Below, in pieces: positions 48,601-60,598 of a stretch of DNA of 64,000 bases. This DNA comes from Scatophagus argus (Eukaryota; Chordata; Actinopteri; Scatophagidae): the NCBI RefSeq assembly GCF_020382885.2, contig NC_058503.1:22887535-22951534 (forward strand), in the 5' to 3' direction. Below the pieces are notes generated by a model. That model was not told the DNA's origin, did no database searches, and worked only from the letters and a program-made list of their open reading frames with translations. A program made the translations under genes and the position numbers. Numbering within the stretch: position 1 is the first letter of the stretch; the number at the start of each line of letters is the position of its first letter.

Positions 48601-51600
48601 TGTGCCTTTGCATGTTTTTGCATGCAGAGATTTTTCTGAGATGCTGTCGCCACAGGAAGTGAGCGTTTTATCTTGAGGTGGTATCAGTCTGCTCACAGAG
48701 AGTCAAGAGTTTCTCATGTGTCTTTGTTACTGAAAGGTGTGCAATGGGAGCTTTGTAACAGAACAGCCAGCTGATTTCCCGCTCTCCCTGTGCCCTCGAG
48801 ACAAATCCCCCGAATCTTAACTGACACGCTGGATATTTTAGTTTTATTTTTCGATTCATTTAGATCAGACCTGGGCATCCCGGTCCGGCCGCGGTATGTC
48901 AGTCATTAACGCAAATGAACAAGTATTTATGCTGTGCATGCAATACAACTGTGTTGCTTTTATTTTGAAAAGCCTGGCGGTTTCATTATTTTCGTGTGGA
49001 CGCACGTATCTGTGTCTGTCGGCAGCCCAGCCCTGATTTAGATCCATGGTTTAAAGGCACAGTTTGTAGTTTCTGGATAAAAATCCGTACTTTGTGATGT
49101 GGTGAAGCAGCGCGGGATCATGGGAGTCGTCTTCGTTGTTGCTGACGTGTGACCTTAGTGCACAGTCCAACAAACAAACAACATAAACTCACAAAATGTC
49201 GAGAAAGGAGATGTTTTTACACCGATTTTCCTTAAAAATAATAAATAAATAAGACCTGCACCCGAATGTTTGTAGATTGTAAGTAAGCTTGGCTGCTGTG
49301 GTTTGAAGCAGGGCTGGTGTTGTGTTTGGTCTGGTGTAATCAGAAAGGTCGTTGACGGAGATTCAGAGCTATTTGTTCTGTTTGATCCCCGTTTATCGCC
49401 CCAGCATCGCTTCCTCTTAAGGTAACACTTTGCACGTTTCCTTCAGTACGTTTTATTGTGGATTGCGTGTGTTTAGATGATATGAAACTCAGAGCAGTGC
49501 GGAATACCGAGAAATCGAGACAGCAAAGCCGCAGAGCAGCTTTGTGTCATGACAGGCCAGTCGGTTTTATCTCTGCCTCACTCAGCCGCCGGGTTCCCTC
49601 AGATGGCTGATGTTTTTCAGAGTTGTGCGGCTTAACCCACGTCTTCCTCTCGTACATTCATGTTCAAGGAAAACACCTGACATAATGAGAAGAAATTAAT
49701 CTTCACATCTGAAATTTCAATCTCCCCCACCCCACATTTCTGCATGCAGTTACAGTGTATGAAGGCGATAAGAGCTGATCAGACCAGAGAGGGCAGAAAA
49801 CGACACTATCTGAATGAACTTCCTGTTCACCCTGAAGCTTCAAAACACGAACAAAAAAATCTCCACAATAAAGCAGTTCTAAGTGCGACATTCAGGAAAC
49901 ACTGGGAGCCTTTTTATTTTCTTCATCTAGCAGGTTTACGGAGAAGATTCAGTGGAGAGCGTTTGACACGTCAGAGATTCGGCCTGTTTCCTGCCGTATG
50001 AAGCAAACACCTGGTGTTTGGCAGCTGTTTCTTGGAAAAAAAAAAAAAGCAACTACAGAACTCTGACACAGGAAGTGAAACGCATCAGCTTCACTTCAGT
50101 AACTGCAACAATAACTTCTGTGGAATCACGAGAGACTGTGAGTTACGGCGAGCAGGGACAGCTGAACAAAGAAATACACAAGCACCGCCTACAGAAACCA
50201 CCACTTTAAGGCAAATCTGGGTGTAAAAAGAGGATGATAGAAACAAGGGGAAGCCACGGCTGCCTGCCGCAGTGATGGAGAGATTAAACTGTTAGGTTTG
50301 TGCAGGCTGGCTAACGAGGAGCACGAGAGGTGGGACCCAAATGCAGACGCCAGGGGCAGAGCTGCCAATGATTTAATGAGCTGGGGATTGTGTCGCCTAC
50401 TCTCACAAACAAACGTTATTTTAAACAATGCACAGAATCAGTGGAGATCAGTGGAAAGAATGACTGGGGTAACGATTTGCTGCAGCACCACATCCTGCTT
50501 CACGGGTCACGTGTTCCTGGCCTTTAGCAGCTGATTTGTCTATTGTGTTGCAGTTCACGCTGAGTCAGCCTTACAAAGAGGAGGTCACGATCACGTACCT
50601 GCAGCCAGGTGTGGAGTACTGTGTGAGCGTCTCCCTGAAAACACTGTTCAACTTCAAGTCTGTGACCGGCGAAGCTCACTGCGCCTTCACCAGCCCTCCT
50701 CAGCCCACAGACTCACGTACGTCACACCTGTTGCACTCTGACACCGCAAACCAAACACTCACAGGTGATCCACACGTGCAGTCTGTCTGTCTGTCTCTCC
50801 TCTTTTCTACAATCAGCTTGAGTCTATTCATTCTGAGGACAAAGCAGAGCCATTAACGCACTCACATTCATTAACTCTGATGTAGTGTAATAACACAGAA
50901 AGCGAGCAGTGGAAACGTCCAGGAGATCAGCTTTGTTCAGTTTATATCAGGGGACTTCAGAAGTTTATATTCCAAACAGGAAAAGTGTAGGAATCTGATT
51001 GGTGTTTCTGTCTTCCTGTTTCACAGTGTATGTGGTCTACAGCCTGCTGGCTGTGTTCAGCGTGCTGGGCTGTCTCCTCGGCGGACTGGTCGTCTACAGC
51101 ACTCGGCCGAGCTTCAGATTAGTGCGACCGTGGCTGTCCAGAAGACGCGTAAGAGATCCAGCTGCGTGTGCTGGGACATCCAGAATCAATGGTTCATGTT
51201 CACCTTTGCACTTGTAGTCCTTTGTTATTCAGATGCTGATCGGCTTGTTTAATTAGTTGGTTTCTGAAATAAATGGTGAGATCACATTTTGATTATCAGA
51301 AACCAGATGAGGGTATCAAGGTATTGATCAAGTGATTAATAGATTAATCTTAAGCAGAATATTTATCAGAAAGAAAAAGTTTTAATAATACATTTAAGTT
51401 TTGGACACAGCCGTGCTTTGAGCTAAATGCTAACATGCTCACAGTGCTGATGTTTAGCGGACTAGGATTTGAATATTTCCTCTAGCAGTGGCTGATGGGA
51501 ATGAAGTTGTCATCCTGTGGCTAATTTCAATACATCCAAATGTGGATTAATCCTCCACTGGGAATATTCAGCAGTAATCACTCCTACATAATTTCATTCA

Positions 51601-51857
51601 ATTTAAATGGACTGAATGGGACTTCCAAGTGTGTGTACATGTTATCAGCAGCTCGAGGGCCTCACTGTCTTCGTATGTCCTGTCTCCAGTCGTACTTGTT
51701 CCTCGGAGGCCAGAGTCCTGAAAGAGCACCGCCTGAACGCTCGGGTCAGATCTCAACCACGCAGCTCCATGAAGGGGACTCAGCTGAGTGTCTTCTGCCT
51801 GCTCACAGACCTGCTGAAGCGCTGAGCATCAGTTCTGACGAGGGACAGGATGGATAG
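45675..51857 (+). CDS. Short-tailed IFNAR2-like class II cytokine receptor (possibly CRFB3)
   Basis: Seven coding exons: 45675-45717, 46015-46147, 47087-47262, 48018-48169, 50554-50716, 51027-51148 and 51690-51857. The product is 318 residues with the standard phases. The signal peptide is MGLWTVLVLLTAQLG. D1 (about 17-117) has SLPAPTNVSITSFNMEHTL and the disulfide pair GCLELTAGQTC. The near-invariant core tryptophan (LRW or LTW in the neighbours) is replaced by LSF. D2 (about 118-220) has SGCGNCLLLKF, like the two upstream genes, and YCVSVSL. A membrane helix spans about 224-243, and the tail is only about 74 residues. The tail has one tyrosine (SYLF) close to the membrane and lacks the DLL-T and SGY motifs. 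Its ectodomain groups it with the IFNAR2-like genes, while its tail suggests an accessory, non-signalling or decoy chain. CRFB5-like identity is the main alternative. Naming is by gene order only. Confidence 0.8.
45848..45872. repeat. (TG)n microsatellite
   Basis: Short TG run in intron 1 of the third receptor gene. Confidence 0.85.
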
Positions 51858-53560
51858 GCAGTGAAACCACATGTTGGAGAAGGACGCGATGGAGGCTGGC
51901 GGACCAGACTTTGCTGACGGCTTTGAAAAGAAGTGGAGTTGTGGGTAATGTCAGTGGTTTAGTTTCAGGGTGAGATGATTCTGAAAATAGGAATAATTCT
52001 GTTTATGTCAATATTTCTAACTTTCTCTGACTTTCTAGATTAGTTTGAGGTGGTTGAATTTGTTGTATATGTTAAACTCAGAGTGAAAGTCTTATAGCAA
52101 TAACTGTAAAACTTTTGTATAGTTGGTGCATTATTACATTAATACTGTTTATTTTGTTTTTGTAAAGCGTCCATCCTTTTACGAAATGATACTGTCTATA
52201 ACTACTGTTGTTGCTATCCACATGTATGTGCTAAATTTAAACACTGGAAAGTTTTTCAACAACTATTATTGTCGTTACAGTCCTTTCATGATAATTTTCC
52301 AGGAAACAAACTTGTTAGTTCATCTTCTCTTATTAACATCTACTTTGGATCAACCCATTGTTATTGTAAATTCATAAATGATAGATAAACCTCCTTTTCC
52401 TCTTTGGGTTCTGTCAGTACGCAGATCTTTTATTTAAAGTACTAAAAATAGTCTGGGACAAGTAACAGTCCTGCACTGAAAATGTAAAATGCAGTAAAAT
52501 GTTCACTGTGATTGTTAATAACAACTAAATATTACCTAAGGTGCCCCTCTGACTGGGCTGATAGCCAATCATAGTTTAGTATAGTAGAGTGCTACTTGGG
52601 GCAGACCTCAGATCAGTTCCTGGAGACGTCCCTGGTATTTCAGATGGCTTTTAGTGCTTGTTAGTTAGCTTGAAGTATATCGCTTTTACTTACCATGAAA
52701 AGGAAAAATGCTATCATCCTACGACAGAAGCTATTCTTAAACTCACCTGTGTGTCCGACACTATCTCAGACCATCCTGTATATGTGTTCAGAGTGCGCAT
52801 GAGACTGGCTGTATCCTCGACAACTGCCATCTCATTTTGTCACTAGCTAGCCTGCTATAATGGATAAGAAAAGATGGGCTTTGAATTTTAACTTTGAAGG
52901 GTTAAACGTATAATTTAAAGGAAATTTAAAGCTGGCAAGCTAACATCAGTATTAACTTAGAACTTCAGTTGGCAAACAAGAGCTTCTACAACCAGCTAAC
53001 AGTGATGTTAGCTTCTTCAGCAGGCTTACAACAGTGTTAGCTTCTCCAACAGGCTAACACCATTAGCTTAGACTTTCAATTGTAGCAAGTGTTAATGCTG
53101 TTCCCCTCCTTTATTATCGTTGTCCCACAGACCAAAAAAAAGGCCGTGCTGCCAATTTTGGTGGTTAATTTGAATTTAATACAGGGCTCATGCCATCTTA
53201 AATGAAGTTTCCTAACTTAGGAAATTCTTCAGTTAGGCTAATTCTGTAATAGCGACATTTTTCACCTTCACGTGAGACAGGATTTTTTGACTTTGGTCCC
53301 TGGTGGCCTTTTTGTTGGGTTTTCGGCCCCTGCCCTCGCAGCGCACGAGTCCGCCACTGTCCGCACGTTCGCGCACTTAATACTCGCCACCACGACACAG
53401 TCTGTTCAGGCGACGACTGAACGCGAGTGGTGGTTTTATACGTGTGCGTATCACAGGTTGATTCCTTGAAGCACCAGACGTTTCTGTGTAGGAACAGGTT
53501 TCGTTACCGCGGACTTCCCCGCCCCGTCTTACTGACGGCTACCAGGAAACACAGCGTTGA
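51858..53560 (+). other. 3' UTR of the third receptor gene and spacer
   Basis: AT-rich. Around 52930-53080 a degenerate tandem repeat built on GTTAGCTTCTCCAACAGGCT is visible. No gene is seen. Confidence 0.5.
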
Positions 53561-53570
53561 AAAGTGAAAG
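53559..53570 (+). promoter_or_regulatory. IRF/ISRE-like element upstream of the fourth receptor gene
   Basis: GAAAAGTGAAAG contains the IRF core AAGTGAAA at 53562-53569 but has three rather than two bases between the GAAA blocks. It lies 60-70 bases before the ATG at 53631. Confidence 0.5.
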
Positions 53571-53630
53571 ACCTGCGCGCGCACACACCCCGTTCAGCTG
53601 GACTACGATACACACGGCTTTTCGGATAAG

Positions 53631-56600
53631 ATGTCGCCTGTTGTTTGTGCCTTTATCCTCACCTTTTCTTCACTGTGTGGACCCACAGGTAACATCTGTT
53701 TTTATCCTCGTTAAAGTCTGAACTGAGAGTGTCCAGGGTGTGTGCCAGGGACCCGTCTGGTCCTCAGGAGGAACTGGCTCACCTTTCAGAACAGCCGCGA
53801 CAGCCACAAACTCTAAAGTATTAGCGTGTTTCGGTCTAACAGTATTTCTCCCTACATCGGGAGGAGTTTACTGAAGGATACTTTTGCCATCTGTCAGTTT
53901 GATTTACGTTCAGTGAACCTGAAAGTTTCTTTGCGGGCCAGATGATCATTTGGTGGACCGGATCGACTGTTATTATAGCTCGTAAAATCTGACACCCTGA
54001 CGATAAGAACAGCGCCTGGCGTTAATATGTAACAGATAACACTGGGGTCAGATTTGACGTTGCTTTTACATTTACTGTCCTCTTCAGTCCTGACTTTGCC
54101 TGTGATGACTTTGTGTCCCGTTTTGTTTGGGTCCGGACTGAGCAGTGGTATCGGGAGTCCTCAGCCCCCCCAGAAATGTCACCCTGACCTCCCACAACCT
54201 GGACCTGGTGCTGAGGTGGGATCCACCCGAAGGCGCAGCCGCAAACGTGGTCTACACTGCTCAATACAAGTGAGTGAACGCTGATCTGAGCACAGTAAAC
54301 CGTGTCCGGGGCCACTCAGAGCCGGTCCACGGGGCTGGTTTCATTAGGAGAAAGGACAGATGCAGTTCGGCATGTGTAGCTTCTCATTTTGTGATCTGAC
54401 GTGTGCTTAGCGTGGTGTGGCGGGCTGCTGTGGGTTTAACAGCCAGATGTTATCAGGGGCGTCATTTAACTAACCGCCAAACCTGCCAGACGGGCGTGCA
54501 GTCACTGCAGAGCTGAGCTGCAACGCTGTGAGACAACAACAGCACGAGCGTGGGGCCTGTCAAACACAAGGACCTCCTCTTCTGGGAAAGAGACTGGCTC
54601 GTGTTAATGAGTGGACACACACACACATCACACACACATCACACACACTGTTCACAAAACCGGAGAACAATGAGCTCAGTGTTCCTCTTCATCCTTTAGT
54701 ACATGGTCATATAGATTGAAGAAGTACCACAGCGTAGAAATACTCTCTTAGAAGTAAAGCACATGCATATAAATTTTTACTTACTATCACTCGGTTTCTT
54801 GTTTTAAGCTGATGTAGGCCAGTATTGTATTACTGCTTTCCACTTATTGATGCATCCGTGTGTTTAAACAGTGAAGCAGGTGAACACCTTCAGTTTATCT
54901 GCTGCTGAATTTCCCCTCATAGATCAATAAAGTTTGATCACATTATTAAACTGACAAGTTAACTAAAATAAATGTAGTGGAGTAGCGTACCTCTGGATAC
55001 CACTGAGGTACACTGCTTGAGTAAGTGTACTACCGGTAGGTTACTTTCCACCACTGTGTTCCATCACCACTGACTGAATGTAAATTTGTGTACTACTGTG
55101 TTTAAGTACAATTTTGAGGTATTTTGTAATTTCCCAGCCTGGGATCAATAAAGTATATCTGCCTATCTATCTACCTTTTACTACAATAAGTGTAGTTACT
55201 TGTTACTTTGCATCAGAGACAAAGTAAAACACTTTTAAATTCACTCATTTTAAATTAAAAAACACTGTGTCTGATAATTGGAAAAATGCGGAGGATCAGC
55301 CAAGCAGTACAGTACTGCTAGTACTACTGTTCAGTATATATAATTTACTTTTCCTTGTGCTATTAATATGTAAGTACATTTCTTAGGACTTTTGCTGAAG
55401 TACTGTTTGAGTGATTTTCATGTTTACTAAAGTAATACTTTAACTTAAGTATGACTTGTGGGGACTTTTTGCTCCGCTGGTCACCACGAGCACACCTGGA
55501 ACTGAAGCCTGTGCGGTCACACCTGTAATGGCAGTGCTGTGTTTTATGTGCAGGTCGATATTGCTCCACAGAGACGGCTGTGTGAACACCTCCGCACTTG
55601 AATGTGACTTCACCGACAACGCCACCTTCAGTGAGTACGGGAAGTACTGGGGCGTTGTGCGGGCGCAGCTGGGCGCTGAGAGCTCCGCCTGGGTGGAGAG
55701 CAATCCTCTCCGCTTGGACACCGATAGTGAGTAGAAGCTCTGTGTGTTTTAATGCCTTTTTGCTGGAAAACACTGCACACGTGAACAGCACAGCCATGTT
55801 TGTCTGTCTCGAATGGAGTTTTGGCATTTAAATTAGTGCATCACTAAACTGATTCTGACAGGCTGAATCGTCATTAGCTTTGGTTTTCCTTTATCAAAGC
55901 TCAGGGTTGTTTGGGTTCGGTCTCACTGCACTGATTTCAGCAGGGAGATTCTGTCGAACCCTCTGGACGTTACCAGCTCATCGCCCAACAGCAGACAGAC
56001 ATGTTTAGAGTCCAGCTGGTGAACGTGGTGGAGAGTTTAGCAGCTGTAGAGACAGATGTTTCCCTCAGGGGGTGGTGGAGACCAAAGACGGAGCTAAAAG
56101 GAGAGGGAACGTTGTACGAACATGTTAGCCGTAACAACTTTTGACTGCAACAATTAGTAGGCTAAAGAAATGATAATAATAAAAATAATTTAAAAAACAC
56201 AGATAAATGCTGCTTTAAAGGAACAGTTTGCCAAAAATGAAAAGTCAGTTATTATCTGCTCAGCCACATGCCAACACAAAACATTTCTGGAGTTTCACAG
56301 CCAGAGAGCTTTGCATCATTGGCCAAAACAACTCAACAACTGAGCTGAAATTTTCACTGCGGCCGCTAAAGAAAAATAAACATGGAAGTGGTTGGAGGTC
56401 TCACAGAGGTGGTTTGAATAACCGATAAACCCGTTACATATCACTACATCATTGTCAAATCAAGTCAAACACAGCTTAGCGTGTGGAGGTTCTTAGCTTT
56501 GTTAGCTCCCTCATCACGTTTTCCCACTCTCCTCTTCCTCAGCCATCATCGGTTCACCGAATGTCACACTCATCTCCAGTGGGGATTCTATTGAAGTCAG

Positions 56601-58514
56601 CATTAAAGATCCAGTGTTCAGGTTCTCAGCACTCAGGAATGTTTACAGCTCCCCCACCTACAAGATCACCTACTGGAAGGAAGGCCAGAAGGAAAAGGTG
56701 GGACAGACTGGTTGTTTGTAGATGACACATGTTGACTTGGACTGAAAATGGTCAAGTAGCCAAAGTTCATTAATGTCTTGAAATTAATTAATTTGTTTGT
56801 TAAGCTAGAAATAAACAGACCAACTTACAAAGGACTTTTATATTCTTACGGGGGAAAAAAAGGGGAATTATAAAAAGAAGTTCTGAGCACAAATGTTGAT
56901 TGCCGGTAGCTTTCTGGCAGATAGTAAAATAATCCTGAACCACCAGGCTCAGGATTAGTGGAGAGTCCGCCAAACCAACTGAGCCACAGCCAACACAAAC
57001 TATTTGTCATCAGTTAAAAAGTGTTAACAAATTTATCAAATCCAGTTTTTATCATACAGATAACTATTAATTAGTAGAAGGCTTTCATACCATTTCTGTG
57101 ACTCAGTAACTGTAAATATCTTCCCCACAGAGCAGCAGTTTTTATTGCCGTGACGCTGTGCCAGTATTGTCCTCGTTTCAGCTTTTGTTTTCAGCCCTTA
57201 CTGTGATTTAATTTTGACCAGATGGATTTTCAGACATTTGAAATCAGACGTTTACATCAGTGTTGTGGTGGGGGATGAGATTTCAGCAGCTTATCTGTGA
57301 CCGTTTCCCTCTCGTTTCTCTGCGGCGTCCTGTAGCTGCTGCAGGCCACACCCCTCATCACGTCTCTCTTCCCGTAGGCCAGAAACATCAGCGACATAGA
57401 GCAAAACCGCCTGAAGCTGCCTGAGCTGAACGTCTGGACCAATTACTGCGTCCAAGTCCAAATCAACACGAGGAACCCCAAACCCAGCTTGCCCAGCAGA
57501 ATTGTCTGCGAGAGCACCACCATAAGTAAGCCACTCCTTTGTCTTCATTTGTAGCAGTGACGCTTTCACCACCATCTGAAAGAATTACATCTGCAAGGAG
57601 ACATTTGAATCTGCGAATTAAATCAACCATATTCTTATAATTCCAACAAAAAATGGACGTGAACACACACTTATCAGTGTGCTCAGACCAAACACTGTGG
57701 TGCAGAGTTGTTGCACGAATGCACGAACATTTGCAGTATACACACAGTCAAGACTTTTGTGAGAAGAACTGCTGGATGGATTTCCATTAAGTGAGGTCCA
57801 GACATTCATGTTCCCCCTCCTCTACCTTTCTGCACAACACCACAGTGAGGCTGGAACTAATGAGGCTGAGGCTGACGTTGTTTAAAAGCTTGTCTGACAG
57901 ACTGTTGCTGTTTCTCTGGCTGGTGTTGGGTTTTGCAGTGACTGATTCAGGTCTAAATGCTCCAGGAAGAGTCAACAGACTGCAGTAAACTGGCAACGTT
58001 CTGATGAACTTCTGCTGTTTTTGTCCTGCTCGCTGTGCAGAGGAAGAGGCTCCGTGGGTGGCGGCGGTGGTGGCGTTCGTTGTCATGGCTGCGGCCGTGG
58101 CTCTGGTGGTGGTTGCTGTGGTGTATCATAAAAGTATATCCAACTTCCTCTGCCCTAAAGACGCTCTGCCTTCGCATTTTAAAGAGGTGTGTGTTTGTAA
58201 TTGATAATTCACCTTCAGGACCTGTCAAGTCAAACAGCAACATGTGATGTGTCAACTTCTTTTTGATGCTTAGCCAGGTGCTAATGTGACTCAAACCTCA
58301 ATCAGTTTGCCTCCTTCCTGCCCTTCAGGACCTGCTGGAGCGACCCAACTCGTCCATGTACATAGCCATGTGGAACTCGCACCCGCCTAAGGAGATCTAC
58401 CATCTGGTGAGCATCGTGGCATACAACAATACCGTGGAGGAAGGGCGCCCTCTGGAGGCAGCAGCAGGGAGCAGCTGCAGTACACAGCAGGACGTCACAG
58501 TGGGGACGAAGTAG
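53631..58514 (+). CDS. il10rb: IL10RB-like class II cytokine receptor (CRFB4)
   Basis: Seven coding exons: 53631-53688, 54146-54269, 55554-55726, 56543-56697, 57378-57525, 58041-58186 and 58329-58514. The product is 329 residues, close to the length of mammalian IL10RB. The signal peptide is CAFILTFSSLCGPTG. D1 (about 22-118) has LSPPRNVTLTSHNLDLVLRW and the cysteine pair GCVNTSALECDFT. D2 (about 119-218) has GSPNVTLISS and NYCVQVQI. A membrane helix lies at about 223-246, rich in Ala and Val. A short 80-residue tail contains LPSHFKEDLLERP, the box-1-like membrane-proximal segment, and then YHLVSIVAYNNT, similar to the DxxSVI region of IL10RB and IFNGR2. The likely role is the shared accessory chain for IL-10, IL-22, IL-26 and type IV/lambda-type cytokines, docking TYK2. 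IFNGR2 (CRFB6) is the main alternative; length and gene order favour IL10RB. Confidence 0.8.
55128..55180 (+). mobile_element. LINE-type 3' tail in intron 2 of the fourth receptor gene
   Basis: GTAATTTCCCAGCCTGGGATCAATAAAGTAT followed by CTATCTATCTAC tandem repeats. A diverged partner is at about 54907-54945. Confidence 0.7.
56213..56300 (+). repeat. Dispersed fish repeat, AAAGGAACAGTT family
   Basis: TTTAAAGGAACAGTTTGCC and the following ATTATCTGCTCAGCCACATG match the family seen at 16618 and 63801. Confidence 0.55.
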
Positions 58515-60360
58515 GGGAGAGGAGGAAGAGCACAGAATGAGGAAGAGCCCATCTGCGGGCTGTGGGGACTCTGGGAAACGGTGAAGCAATCAGTTCTCAC
58601 TTAGCTTCAGAGCTGTAGAGCAGCGCATCCTGCAGCACTCCCATGTTGCTCCACCGAGCAGGTGTGGCTGTGAAGTGGTCTACAGCAGGGCCACAGAGAC
58701 GTGTAGGTACACGACTCATACCTCATCCAAGTTGTTTGTGTGCTGAACCGTCCTACTGTTGCTTGCAGCTTTACCACATATTGTACACAACTGGAGGGCC
58801 GTGACAGAGCTGCCCTGTCACGGCCCTCACACCCCCACTGCCCGCAGTGAAGTATTTATACTGCCATGGTGCTACAAGGTTTACTTTGTATGATTCCGGA
58901 TGCACAGTCTGCCATCGAATGCACACTTTTTGTGAGGCATACAGAGTTTTGATTGCCTCGCTGTGGAAACATGAAGGGGTTTTTTTCTGATGAAATGAAC
59001 TTCAGTTGTGACAGTTCAGAGAAGCTCGGCGTGAAAGCGTGTTTGTCACAGGGCTGAGCAGGCAAACCAGACAGTGTCAGGATCTCGACACGTGTCTGTC
59101 TGCCTTTGGTTTGATTCTACATGTATGTGTTGTATATTTATTGTATATATTAACTTGAAGTGTTTACATTAAGATTCTTAAAATTTAAAGAAGACAAACT
59201 AAGACTACAAGAGGTTTGTGTTCATTTTACCTTCACAAGAAATAAAGTCCACCTGACCCATAAACACTTACCATTAAAGCTGAACAGATAGTGTTGGTGG
59301 TAACTCAGAACGTGATTACTGTAATTGTATGATTCACTGCTGCGGGACTTTTTCCAATCACACACTCTAGTTAGCGTCTTCCAAAGCCTGTGTTGTCTCG
59401 GTGTTAGGAGAGCGTCTGCGTGGTCTCTGGAGGACCCGACACGGAAGGACTCGTCAGCATCAGCTGTGCTTATTCCCATTTCCTTCAGCACCGAGAGGCC
59501 GAGCAGGTGCTCATACACAGGTGTATACAGACCTGCAGGTATGTGTGCACAAGTGTGTGCTGCACAGCTGCATATATATAGTAAGTATACTGTATATGAC
59601 GCATGTATGTAGTAGAACATGTGTTGTTACCTCCTTATGTTAATGGGCGCCCACATTAGGGAACATTTTACTCGTGTACATATACTCTGTATATAAATAC
59701 ACAATTATCGATGATAATCAAAAACAATCACACCAAAACAATCTTAATTAACCGTCATCACGTCGCCTGTAAACCAGCAGCTCCGTCACGGTGATCAGTT
59801 CAGCAATAAGACCGGAACAGTGATTATTGTGCTTTCAAATTAAAAGCGCTCCTGCTCGTGGCCTTTACATAAGGAAATGCGATCTGTCAGTGGTTGATGT
59901 CACGTGGTTTGGCGTTAAAACACTACAGCAGTTAATCATACTTGATAAAGTGTGTTAACTGTGCTTTGCGTGTTGGATCGTTATCACTTTAAATTTTAAC
60001 AAACGATTTAACCATTCTCCTCCTGCATTCAGAAGTAGTTTAAATGAATAAACCGTGTACACCCTCGTTTTATTATGTAATTTAATATATAAACACACAA
60101 TGAATTGTTAACTATTTCACCTTTTAGAGGCATATAAAGGCCAAGACGACAGGTCAGATCATGTGGCACTGTTTCTATAAGGGGAACTGAGATAAAAAGA
60201 GTGACGGGATTCGCTGCATTTTGCTGCTTATATGATATTTTAATTTATGTGATAACGGTGACGTGATAAAACTCTGTCTTTGATTTGCGCTTATACAATC
60301 ACATGAGCTCATCTCAAGTTCAACACTTGAGTCCTCTGTGGCTTTTTGGTTTGACTTGGA
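58515..60360 (+). other. 3' UTR of the fourth receptor gene and spacer
   Basis: AATAAA at 59241-59246 is a plausible polyadenylation signal, giving a 3' UTR of roughly 750 bases that includes a strong hairpin (58794-58828). No other gene is seen. Confidence 0.5.
58794..58828 (+). other. Perfect 14-bp stem-loop in the IL10RB-like 3' UTR
   Basis: GAGGGCCGTGACAG (58794-58807) and its exact reverse complement (58815-58828) are separated by a 7-base loop, AGCTGCC. In RNA this is a stable hairpin. Confidence 0.85.
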
Positions 60361-60364
60361 CATT

Positions 60365-60385
60365 ATTTTGAAAGTTCAACCGGAA
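60365..60385 (+). promoter_or_regulatory. Candidate promoter element of the fifth receptor gene
   Basis: ATTTTGAAAGT then CCGGAA with the same spacing as at 29881-29901. It lies about 140 bases before the ATG at 60526. A short upstream ORF (ATG 60492, TGA 60501) lies in the leader. Confidence 0.45.
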
Positions 60386-60525
60386 CTCCACATACACTTT
60401 CCACTCGCACTTGCAGTGGTTGTCTCGCGGCGCTGCCTCGGCGGAGCAAAGCGGAGAGTCGAGCGGAGGTCGCCCGTGCTGAGCAGAGACGATGAACTTC
60501 TGAAGTGCCACCATTAACCCGAAAT

Positions 60526-60598
60526 ATGTCAGCATCAGCCATGACGACCACCGCTTTTCGCGCGGGCCTTCTCTTCTGCTGCCTCCATAACGTCGTCG
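60526..60598 (+). CDS. First coding exon of a fifth class II cytokine receptor (probably CRFB5/IFNAR1-like), incomplete
   Basis: The exon encodes a signal peptide (AFRAGLLFCCLHNVVG) and ends in a consensus donor, GTAAGT, in phase 1. This is exactly how the first exons of the four upstream receptor genes end. The rest of the gene lies beyond the window. Two in-frame ATGs exist (60526 and 60541). In human the next gene after IL10RB is IFNAR1, whose fish counterpart CRFB5 is the shared short chain for type I interferons. IFNGR2/CRFB6 is the alternative. Identity is inferred from position alone. Confidence 0.6.
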
